Source: Bacteroidia bacterium
GTDB lineage: Bacteria; Bacteroidota; Bacteroidia; J057
Direction of reading: 5' to 3'
Length of the DNA stretch: 64,000 nt
Assembly (NCBI GenBank): GCA_022760475.1
Contig: JALEFZ010000088.1
Span: 372,001-436,000 of the forward strand
Numbering within the stretch: position 1 is the stretch's first letter; each line of letters begins with the position of its first letter. Made by a program: the position numbers and the translations under genes. The notes under the pieces were generated by a model. It was not told the origin of the DNA and searched no databases. It saw only the letters and a list, made by a program, of their open reading frames with translations. Shown one piece after another: positions 54,721 to 62,266 of this stretch.

Positions 54721-55251
54721 TTAGAAGGAGATATTGAAGATAAGTAGGCTTAGTAAACTGATAATCAAGAGTACGAGGCTAATGCTTAAACCTTTCTTGG
54801 AGAGGAAGGGACGCTCTCCTATTACCTTGCTAACCATGCTTGAGTTTTTGGAGAATTCGTTCTTAATCTCCGAGGAATCTCTGATAAAATCTCCGGTCTG
54901 AGGATTCCACCCTATCAGTCCATGTTCAAGGATGGCCTCTATGACTCCCTTGATTTGGCTCCAGTATTTGTCCCTAAGAAGATTGCTGTCATAAGGGATT
55001 CTCATGGCGATTTGGCCAGGATAGATGGTAAGCTGGGCGTGTGAAAAATGTATCTCTGACTGTTTTTGTTGAGTGGAAGGGACTTTTTGGAAAGTTAATT
55101 TGAGGTCGATAAGGGATTGGAGAATAGATGAACTCACCGAATCAGGTATGATGTTTCCTGCCTCAGAGGCGTATTCTTCCCCTTTTAGGATTTTCCTGAC
55201 ATGTTTTTTGTCAGAACTGTCTGAGTAGAGAAAGTAAATTACAAATCCCAT
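54721..55251 (-). CDS. Hypothetical protein with C-terminal membrane anchor
   Basis: The 176-residue protein begins with a soluble alpha/beta-looking part (FVIYFLYSDSSDKKHVRKIL, EIHFSHAQLTIYPGQIAMRI) and ends in a single hydrophobic helix (SISLVLLIISLLSLLIFNISF), so it looks tail-anchored in the cytoplasmic membrane. The family is not recognised. A 30-codon frame overlaps its start on the other strand but is not supported. Confidence 0.6.
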   Translation of the reverse strand: MGFVIYFLYSDSSDKKHVRKILKGEEYASEAGNIIPDSVSSSILQSLIDLKLTFQKVPSTQQKQSEIHFSHAQLTIYPGQIAMRIPYDSNLLRDKYWSQIKGVIEAILEHGLIGWNPQTGDFIRDSSEIKNEFSKNSSMVSKVIGERPFLSKKGLSISLVLLIISLLSLLIFNISF

Positions 55252-55455
55252 GGAAAAATTTTACAAGCAAGTACTCATAAATTACACAGGTGCTGCTATA
55301 CTGCCAAACATAGAACTGCTAAATCTTGAAACCATGGATTAGAAATTTGTTCAATGACAAAATATAGCCCTTTAATGCCTTTTACCTGAATATTTCCGTT
55401 GAACTTATTTTATTAACGCGAGAATAATTCAGATTGGAATCTAATCTTTGCACCT

Positions 55456-56133
55456 ATGACCAAGCACATTGGATTTTATTTTCTATGTATGATGGCCTTT
55501 TTGGCCTCTTGTAACAATGATGATTGTCCTCAGGAAATCCTGTTGGAAGGAGATCTCAGGGTTCAGGAAAGTTCATTGGAGTTTCTTGAGTTGCTCCAAA
55601 ACAAAACGTTTGTGTTCAGAGATTTCTTTAACAATGAAATGAAATTGACCTCAAACTCCATAGAAAGCCGTGATACAACGGTGGATGTCGCTGAACTCCC
55701 GGATTGTGATGGAATAATTTTTTGGGGACCAGAAGGGCCAACTGCTGTTATGAACACCGAAATTCACAGATTGGCATTTGTGGACTCACAAGGCCAGGTA
55801 GTTATTCGATATGATCTCTTGACTCAGTCTCTAGAAAATCCCTCTCTGAATGAGGATTCGGTATTGTTTGATGTGTTGAGTATCCTGGTTTTGAGACAGC
55901 CGCCCAGTGGATCGGAACTTATTACACAAGCCACAGGCATTGTATCGGATCGTGGGAACGAAGTCATACCAGAATTTAGCGTCCGAGAAGTTCAGGACAC
56001 AGTCATCAACGGCAGAAACTATCAAAATCTGTTACAGTTTCAAGACAACAAGCCGATTCTGTATTCAAAAGAATTTGGTTTGCTGAGTTTGACCCCAAAG
56101 TCTACAAAGTGGAATTGGCATAGGGAAGAATAG
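55456..56133 (+). CDS. Hypothetical lipoprotein
   Basis: The 225-residue protein has a lipoprotein signal with lipobox FLASC (Cys at 19), and an exported beta-rich body (KTFVFRDFFNNEMKLT, FWGPEGPTAVMNTEI, VVIRYDLLTQ). No catalytic motif is visible and the family is unknown. A TAATCTTTG just before the ATG resembles a -7 box with one extra base. Confidence 0.75.
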   Translation: MTKHIGFYFLCMMAFLASCNNDDCPQEILLEGDLRVQESSLEFLELLQNKTFVFRDFFNNEMKLTSNSIESRDTTVDVAELPDCDGIIFWGPEGPTAVMNTEIHRLAFVDSQGQVVIRYDLLTQSLENPSLNEDSVLFDVLSILVLRQPPSGSELITQATGIVSDRGNEVIPEFSVREVQDTVINGRNYQNLLQFQDNKPILYSKEFGLLSLTPKSTKWNWHREE

Positions 56134-56237
56134 GGATGAGCCAAAGCCTGAGATGGCATTGGCTCCAACTCTACCTTAAGAAGCTAATTAAAAATTATCG
56201 TTCTTTTTTACAGTTGGCTTTTTAGAACCTGAGTTCA

Positions 56238-56819
56238 TCATTTTTTCTTCAAGGAAAATGTATAGCCAAGGTTAAAGCCCATTGCAAAATTTCCTTCTGC
56301 AGTCTGGTATGACAAGCCTGAAGGCATAAAATCAGCTGATTCTCTAAGTAGATCAATCCGGTAGCTTGCCCAAGGGGTCAAACTTAATTGAGGAAGGGCT
56401 TTTAAAAAGTTCCATTCGTAGAAAATTATCGGACAGATTCTGAGGGCATCCAGTGATTGAACTTCCTCGCTTGTTTTTTCCGTGACTGCCAATTCCTTGT
56501 ACATCATTTGTGCCCCGAGCATGAATTTCTTTTTGCTGCCGAGTTTGTAAGCATAGCCCAATTGGAGGAAGAAGGTCCTTTTTTCTGAGAAGTTTTCACT
56601 TTTGCTGTTTAAAAAGTCAGGCAATTCATTGAAGCCTGTGGCAGAGAAAACTCTGTGCTTATCATGATCATAATTGAGCCAGAGACTAGCACCATTTGCA
56701 CCCAGCGGGTCCAAAACATCCGAATGAATGCCCAGAGCTTGAGCCCATATGAAATTTGGAAGAAAGGCAAATAGAAGTATGGCAAGGATGGGATACAGCG
56801 ATTTTTTAGTTTGAAACAT
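56238..56819 (-). CDS. Secreted beta-barrel-like hypothetical protein
   Basis: The 193-residue protein has a Sec signal (LFAFLPNFIWAQ) and a barrel pattern (WLNYDHDKHRVFS, FFLQLGYAYKLGSKKKFMLGAQMMY, FYEWNFLKALPQLSLTPW, NFAMGFNLGYTFSLKKK). It looks like a small outer-membrane barrel of unknown role. Seven AT-rich bases separate it from nothing recognisable downstream. Confidence 0.65.
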   Translation of the reverse strand: MFQTKKSLYPILAILLFAFLPNFIWAQALGIHSDVLDPLGANGASLWLNYDHDKHRVFSATGFNELPDFLNSKSENFSEKRTFFLQLGYAYKLGSKKKFMLGAQMMYKELAVTEKTSEEVQSLDALRICPIIFYEWNFLKALPQLSLTPWASYRIDLLRESADFMPSGLSYQTAEGNFAMGFNLGYTFSLKKK

Positions 56820-57007
56820 ATTTTGTTGGAATTAAGATTCGACCGATCAAAATTCCGACCTGAGCCGATAATTTTTTTTTGCATTTGCAAAAAAAATACA
56901 AGCAGCTTGAACCTGGGTTTTGCCTGAATCACCTAGACATTTGATGGGAGTACCTACTTGTGTATATCAGGCGGTTGCTAGCTATTTGAGAAATAGAGAT
57001 AATTTTA

Positions 57008-57045
57008 CCCCACCCGGACTGGCCTATGACCCTTTCAGGGTGGGG
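57008..57045 (-). terminator. Terminator of the Crp/Fnr gene
   Basis: An 8-bp stem (CCCCACCC and GGGTGGGG) with a 22-base loop is followed on the minus strand by TAAAATTAT. It lies 55 bp after the Crp/Fnr stop. Confidence 0.6.
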
Positions 57046-57100
57046 GCATACTGATGGCTTGTAGCCGATGTCGCCAACAAGGATACATGTGAAATCGCTT

Positions 57101-57691
57101 CTATAATTTTGCCCGGATCTTGCTAAGAGACGCATTGTTGATGCCTAGATAGGAGGCAATGTGTTGGAGTTGGATGTGCTTTACAATCCTGGGAGACTTC
57201 TTCATTAGTTTAAGGTAACGTTCTGTAGCATTCAAAAACTGGAAGTCTTCCAGGCGGCTCAAGGCCTGTTCATAAGCTAGCTCAACCACCCTGCTATCCA
57301 GAAATTGCAGCTTTTGGGAAGCCTTTTTGGCTCTTTCGAAATTATCCAAAGCAATCTGGTACAATACTGAATCCTGGATTGTCTGGAGGTAATAATCAGG
57401 CCTTAATCGGTGCGTATTGACCGGAATAATTACCTCGTCTTCAAAGAAAAAATCCAGGGTAATCTCTTTGTCTTCCTTATACTTGAATTTCCTCACCCCA
57501 CCTTCAACGATATAAAAAATCTTAAGGGAGGATTCATTGGGGCTGTGGATGATCTCCTTCTTTCTGAATTTTTTTTCATTGACAAAGTGATCCAGATATG
57601 ACTTTTCTTCTAAAGGGAGGGAACGGATATAGTCCCCAATGGAGAAATTGTTGCTGCTCAATTTTTGTGAATTGCTGTTTAACCAGGTCAA
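57101..57691 (-). CDS. Crp/Fnr family transcriptional regulator
   Basis: The 196-residue protein has a cyclic-nucleotide-binding beta-roll domain (IIHSPNESSLKIFYIVEGGVRKF, ITLDFFFEDEVI) and a C-terminal helix-turn-helix (HIQLQHIASYLGINNASLSKIRAKL). No cysteines for an Fe-S cluster are seen. The HTH is at the end of a shortened wing. Ligand and targets are unknown. It is upstream of a terminator and does not share an obvious operon with the SGNH gene 55 bp away. Confidence 0.88.
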   Translation of the reverse strand: MTWLNSNSQKLSSNNFSIGDYIRSLPLEEKSYLDHFVNEKKFRKKEIIHSPNESSLKIFYIVEGGVRKFKYKEDKEITLDFFFEDEVIIPVNTHRLRPDYYLQTIQDSVLYQIALDNFERAKKASQKLQFLDSRVVELAYEQALSRLEDFQFLNATERYLKLMKKSPRIVKHIQLQHIASYLGINNASLSKIRAKL

Positions 57692-57746
57692 AAGACTTTG
57701 TCCTATTTCAAATTATAAAAATAGACTGGTAACAGCTACCACTTTA

Positions 57747-58505
57747 TTATCGGGTAACATTTGCTTTGATGGCATCAAAGTACCTTTCGGCGACTATTTT
57801 GGCTCCAACTTCGTTGTAATGCACCTCATCTGCCATGTTGTTGTCCGACCAGGCTCGGTTCATGTCTAAGAGTATCACCTTGGAACTTGGGGTAGAAGCC
57901 TCTGTCGCAAAGGGAATCAGGGCTGCCTGATATTCATTAAAGTCCTGGGTAAGTTGAGGCGTCATGAAGTCCATGGTACCTGGAGCAATTTGCTCTACAA
58001 ATATGGTAACGCTATCATTTCTCGCCTGAAGGTTTTTTACAATTTTCTTGAGGTTGGAAATGATGGTCTCAACTTTTTCATTTGCGTCTGCCAGGTCATT
58101 GCCCCCAATACCCAATAGGACAATGTCCGGTTCTTGTTGGAGAGTCAGGATTTGAAGGGTGTTCAAAATTCCAGCTGAAACTTCTCCTCCTGTACCTTCA
58201 TGATCTGTATCGAAGCAAATTCCATTGACACTGGCTTCTTCGCGCTCGTCAGTCCTCGATCCAATGAAGTCAACATCCCAGTTGTCAGAAATCAACAGTT
58301 TCCACAACTCATATCTATAGGAATTGTAAAGGGTAGGGTGGCCTTCAACCCTGGAATCTCCAAGTGGAAGTACCTGAAGGCTTGCTGCGGAGGTATTTGC
58401 TGGTAGGCAATCTTCCTGGCCCCTGTTGTCACAACTGTAAAGAGAAAAGGTCAATAAGGCAAGGATGATAACTGTAATGGGCATTTTAACAAAAGGATTA
58501 ATCAT
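57747..58505 (-). CDS. SGNH (GDSL-type) hydrolase lipoprotein
   Basis: The 252-residue protein has a lipoprotein signal (ITVIILALLTFSLYSC) and the SGNH blocks: LPLGDSRVEGH (Ser), GIGGNDLAD (Asn), and DEVHYNEVGA (Asp/His). Members are esterases or deacetylases of polysaccharides and lipids. The lipobox places it on the envelope. An ATG 21 bp downstream is a possible alternative start. A divergent position relative to the HTH gene is not seen; both are on the minus strand. Confidence 0.85.
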   Translation of the reverse strand: MINPFVKMPITVIILALLTFSLYSCDNRGQEDCLPANTSAASLQVLPLGDSRVEGHPTLYNSYRYELWKLLISDNWDVDFIGSRTDEREEASVNGICFDTDHEGTGGEVSAGILNTLQILTLQQEPDIVLLGIGGNDLADANEKVETIISNLKKIVKNLQARNDSVTIFVEQIAPGTMDFMTPQLTQDFNEYQAALIPFATEASTPSSKVILLDMNRAWSDNNMADEVHYNEVGAKIVAERYFDAIKANVTR

Positions 58506-58567
58506 ATGGCTTTTTACTTTTTGTGCTAGTAAATCGCTAAATGAAGAATTACCCTACCCCCTACTTA

Positions 58568-59752
58568 TTAATCATCGCATTTGCAGGTGAGGTTGTCCAT
58601 GTAATTTTGCCTTTCAAGCCGATATCCCTTTTGATATGGGTATCCTCCACCAATACCAAGGTTTTCAGAACCAATGGTATAAATGCAACTAAAATTCATG
58701 ATAGATTCTTTTTCTCTCAATGAATTAGGGTCGCAGAAAATGTTGATGGCTGGATCGCAGTGGGTGGTAGTCATGTCCCCAATGACATATTCAAGGAGGT
58801 ATTTGATATCGATTTCGTATTTATCCGCCAGTTCCTCATTGATTTCTGAGGCGTACCTACCATTATGTTCTCCTTTTCTGTAAATCAAGCCCTCTCTTAT
58901 TTCAAATTTATCTACAAAGAAGGAATAAATGGTAGCCACTTTTTTGAAATTTGGATTGCGCTCAAAATTTAGGGAGTCAAATTTTGGGGTAAACTCTTTC
59001 TTTTCCATGTCAAAATAGGTAGGTGAAATGGGGTTGAACCTCGTATCTATCCATATTTCATTGACCAAATACTCATAAGCCATCAAAACCCTGCCCTTAC
59101 CAATATTCAAGGTGTCAAAATGGCTACATTTCATCCTGACATCTGCGCTTTTGGCGAGGTAATAAAGGCCAGGTTTTCGGTTACCTGGAATGGGGAGTTT
59201 GTAAGGCTTGGCCAAAGACCAAACGCCTTCATAGGCACTACATGGACAATATTCCTGCGCTTCAATGGGATCGACATAGGGCGAATTGGAATTTGTATTG
59301 TAGTCAAGGTCAAAAAATGGGGCAAGGGGATGGATAGAAAGGTCCTGTACTTGTCCCGAACTTGAAGACCCATTATGTATAAGGTAATTTGCAAGTATGC
59401 CCAGGCTCAGCATAACTATGAAGCCAATTACTAGCGGAACCCATACAGGAGTTTTTTTAGGCCTGGAATCTTGCAATTCTTTTTGAAGCGCTTCCTTTTC
59501 AAGGATTACCTGCTCCAACTCCTTGCGGATGCTCTCACCCTGTATCAGCCTGTCTATGTTCTCAATCGAGCGCTGGTACATTCCCTCGGTGGCTGTACCC
59601 GAAATTAGCTTGGAAAATTGAGATGAGGATATACTCAATTCCTTAGAAATGACTCCAAAAGATGCTGTCCCGAACTTGGAGGTAATTTTGTTCCAATTTC
59701 CGTACTTCTCTTCCAGTTTCGAAATAAAAATGTCTTTAAGCGAATCTTCCAT
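58568..59752 (-). CDS. Membrane-bound HTH protein with extracytoplasmic domain
   Basis: The 394-residue protein has an N-terminal helix-turn-helix of XRE-like type (residues 30-52, SFGVISKELSISSSQFSKLIS), a coiled coil (about 72-96), a single membrane helix (about 103-125), and an extracytoplasmic domain of about 270 residues with cysteines (EYCPCSAYEG, THCDPAINIFCD, LTCKCDD) likely to form disulfides. The layout resembles ToxR/CadC-type one-component sensors, though the family is not recognised. It could sense an envelope signal and act on DNA directly. Its targets are unknown; nearby SGNH and DASS genes are candidates only by position. Confidence 0.75.
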   Translation of the reverse strand: MEDSLKDIFISKLEEKYGNWNKITSKFGTASFGVISKELSISSSQFSKLISGTATEGMYQRSIENIDRLIQGESIRKELEQVILEKEALQKELQDSRPKKTPVWVPLVIGFIVMLSLGILANYLIHNGSSSSGQVQDLSIHPLAPFFDLDYNTNSNSPYVDPIEAQEYCPCSAYEGVWSLAKPYKLPIPGNRKPGLYYLAKSADVRMKCSHFDTLNIGKGRVLMAYEYLVNEIWIDTRFNPISPTYFDMEKKEFTPKFDSLNFERNPNFKKVATIYSFFVDKFEIREGLIYRKGEHNGRYASEINEELADKYEIDIKYLLEYVIGDMTTTHCDPAINIFCDPNSLREKESIMNFSCIYTIGSENLGIGGGYPYQKGYRLERQNYMDNLTCKCDD

Positions 59753-59960
59753 TCGGGTATTCTAGCGAGGCAAAGGGTGTAAAATGGTATAAAAAACTGT
59801 AAATAAGTGGGATGAGCCCTGTTTTGGATTGCTTTTCTTCCCTCCTTGGCTTTATCTTATTCTTAGAAAACCAACATAAATATAACAATCTGAAGGACTA
59901 AGGACGAGTCTAACGGTTGATTTGTGGGCTTGATTACTACTACTAATTGCATTCATAAGT

Positions 59961-60749
59961 ATGTTTTTTCCAAATATAAAATGGCTTAGCTGCCTGGTCT
60001 TCCTGATTCCCTTTTTTGCCAATGCCCAATTAAGCAAAGGGGATAGGGTCTTATTTGTAGGAAATAGTTATACCTACTTTTGGAACCTTCCACAATCCGT
60101 AGAAGTTTTATCCGATGAAGGGAAGGCCCCTTTAACCTGTTTGCAGTCTCTGGCTGGTGGAGCAAATCTGGGTCAGCATTACAGGGGAGAAAAAAAGCTA
60201 AAGACCCTTGAAAAAATTAAAGCTGCGAATTACGATGCCTTGATACTTCAGGATCATAGCCGACAAGCGGTAGATCATCCCGATAGCCTTTTTCATTACG
60301 CCAAATTGTTGATAGTCCAAGCTCGGGAATCTCAACCCAAGGTGAAGTTATATCTATATATGACCTGGGCCAGGGAATGGGACCCTTATATGCAGGAAAG
60401 TATTACCCGTGAATACAATCGACTTGGAAAAGAAACCGGAGCAACGGTGGTCCCAGCTGGCCTTGCATGGAAGCGGGCAAGAGAATTAAGGCCTGGCTTC
60501 CCCCTCTATGATGCAGATAAGAGCCATCCTTCTCCTCTGGGTACCTACTTAAATGCCTGTGTATTTTATCGGGTACTGACAGGGAAATCGCCCATCGATT
60601 TGCCTGAGCGGATTGTTGCCAAGGATAAGGATGGGGAGAAGTTATACCTGAATATTCAGTCTAAAGAAAATGCACTATTCTGTCAAAAAGTGGCAGATGA
60701 AGTGGTGGATAAATTTGAAAAAAGTAAGGGTTCTAATGGAAGGGAATAG
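59961..60749 (+). CDS. Exported SGNH-type hydrolase (DUF4886-like)
   Basis: The 262-residue protein has a signal peptide (LVFLIPFFANAQ) and the SGNH blocks: LFVGNSYTYFWN (Ser) and DADKSHPSPLGTYLNA (Asp/His at the end). The DHSRQA segment holds the middle block. Substrates are unknown; envelope polysaccharide esters are likely for the fold. It overlaps the start of the transporter gene by 14 bp, so the two are translated from one transcript. Confidence 0.85.
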   Translation: MFFPNIKWLSCLVFLIPFFANAQLSKGDRVLFVGNSYTYFWNLPQSVEVLSDEGKAPLTCLQSLAGGANLGQHYRGEKKLKTLEKIKAANYDALILQDHSRQAVDHPDSLFHYAKLLIVQARESQPKVKLYLYMTWAREWDPYMQESITREYNRLGKETGATVVPAGLAWKRARELRPGFPLYDADKSHPSPLGTYLNACVFYRVLTGKSPIDLPERIVAKDKDGEKLYLNIQSKENALFCQKVADEVVDKFEKSKGSNGRE

Positions 60750-62226
60750 TAACAATCAAAGGAAAATAGCTGGCCTGATTCTTGGGCCGCTCATGTTCCT
60801 CATTACCCTGCTATACATTCATCCTGAAGGGATGAGTCAGCAAGCCAATGCTGTGCTTGCCTCCACTTTTTGGATAGCTATTTGGTGGATTACAGAGGCC
60901 ATTCCCATAGCAGTTACCTCCTTGCTCCCTATTGTTTTGTTTCCTTTGACCGGGGCATTGGGAATTGCAGAGACTACGGCTTCTTTTGGTCATAAATACA
61001 TCTTTCTATACATCGGGGGCTTCATGCTAGCGATTGCCATAGAGCGTTGGAACCTCCACAAACGCATAGCTTTGGGAGTGATCCAATTGATTGGTACGAA
61101 TGTTACAATGATCATTTTGGGTTTCATGATTGCTACAGCTGGGCTGTCGATGTGGATTTCAAATACTGCCACTTCAGTCATGATGTTGCCCATAGGCATG
61201 GCGATTGTCGTCCAACTTCGAGATAATCCTGCGACCATTGAAAATGAAAATCGAATTTTTGGCAAGGCACTAATGTTGGCCATTGCCTACAGTGCTTCTA
61301 TTGGCGGCATGGCAACCCTGATCGGGACACCTCCGAATTTGGTATTTGCAGGAATTGTTCAGGAACTCTATGGCATTGAAATCAGTTTTATGCAATGGCT
61401 TAAGGTTGGTCTTCCGATTTCCTTGATTCTTCTTGCCATTAGCTGGATTTATTTGACAAATGTTGCTTTCAAATTCAAACAAAAGGAGTTTCCAGGAGGA
61501 AGAACGGAAATCAACCGTCAGTTAAAGGCCTTGGGGCCCATGAGCTTTGAGGAGACCATGGTACTGGTTGTTTTTGTCCTTACGGGAGTGGCCTGGATTA
61601 GCAGGAAATACCTTATCGCGCAATTTTTTCCTCAGGTAGATGATACGGTGATTGCCATGGTGGCAAGTGTGCTTTTATTTGTACTGCCAGCTTCCAAGGA
61701 GAAAAAGCGGAGCTTGATCAATTGGGAAGAGGCAGTCAAACTGCCTTGGGGAATCCTTCTTCTGTTTGGCGGAGGGCTTGCCTTGGCTCAAGGCTTTAAA
61801 ATAAGCGGGCTTGCAGCCTGGATTGGCGGACAGATGAGCCTTCTGGATGGTATTTCGTTGATTGTGTTGTTGTTGATTTTGGTAACTGCTGTGAATTTTC
61901 TCACAGAAATTACCTCCAACCTTGCCACTACTGCCATGCTTTTACCTATCCTAGCACCCTTGGCCATGGGGATTGGGGTTCACCCCTACATCCTCCTTGT
62001 CGGCGCCACCGTAGCAGCTTCGTGTGCATTTATGCTGCCAGTAGCCACCCCCCCCAATGCAGTGGTATTTGGCTCTGGATACCTGAAAATACCCGAAATG
62101 GTCAGGGTAGGAATATTTATGAACCTCATTTCCATAGCCATACTCACCCTGATGATTTATTTTCTATTGCCGATGTTATGGGAATTTGACCCAGTCAGTT
62201 ATCCTGAAGCATGGATAAAGACCTAA
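60736..62226 (+). CDS. SLC13/DASS family dicarboxylate-type transporter
   Basis: The 496-residue protein has about eleven to twelve membrane helices and the two SNT signatures of the DASS family: WISNTATSVMMLP and TSNLATTAMLLP. ATAGTPPN-type proline turn (GTPPNLVFAG) and ATPPNAVVFG are conserved in sodium-coupled di/tricarboxylate or sulfate carriers. ATG at 60736 overlaps the SGNH stop and is chosen over the upstream ATG because hydrophobic topology begins there. Substrate unknown. Confidence 0.9.
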   Translation: MEGNSNNQRKIAGLILGPLMFLITLLYIHPEGMSQQANAVLASTFWIAIWWITEAIPIAVTSLLPIVLFPLTGALGIAETTASFGHKYIFLYIGGFMLAIAIERWNLHKRIALGVIQLIGTNVTMIILGFMIATAGLSMWISNTATSVMMLPIGMAIVVQLRDNPATIENENRIFGKALMLAIAYSASIGGMATLIGTPPNLVFAGIVQELYGIEISFMQWLKVGLPISLILLAISWIYLTNVAFKFKQKEFPGGRTEINRQLKALGPMSFEETMVLVVFVLTGVAWISRKYLIAQFFPQVDDTVIAMVASVLLFVLPASKEKKRSLINWEEAVKLPWGILLLFGGGLALAQGFKISGLAAWIGGQMSLLDGISLIVLLLILVTAVNFLTEITSNLATTAMLLPILAPLAMGIGVHPYILLVGATVAASCAFMLPVATPPNAVVFGSGYLKIPEMVRVGIFMNLISIAILTLMIYFLLPMLWEFDPVSYPEAWIKT

Positions 62227-62266
62227 GACAACTTTTGTATTTTATTTATCAAAAATCTCAACCTAT

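Noticed and set aside
55250..55342. 30-codon frame diverging from the tail-anchored protein gene
   Set aside because: Its start overlaps the opposing start codon, it is short and has no conserved feature.
56929..57135. Minus-strand 68-residue frame after the Crp/Fnr gene
   Set aside because: It contains the terminator hairpin and has no plausible start context.
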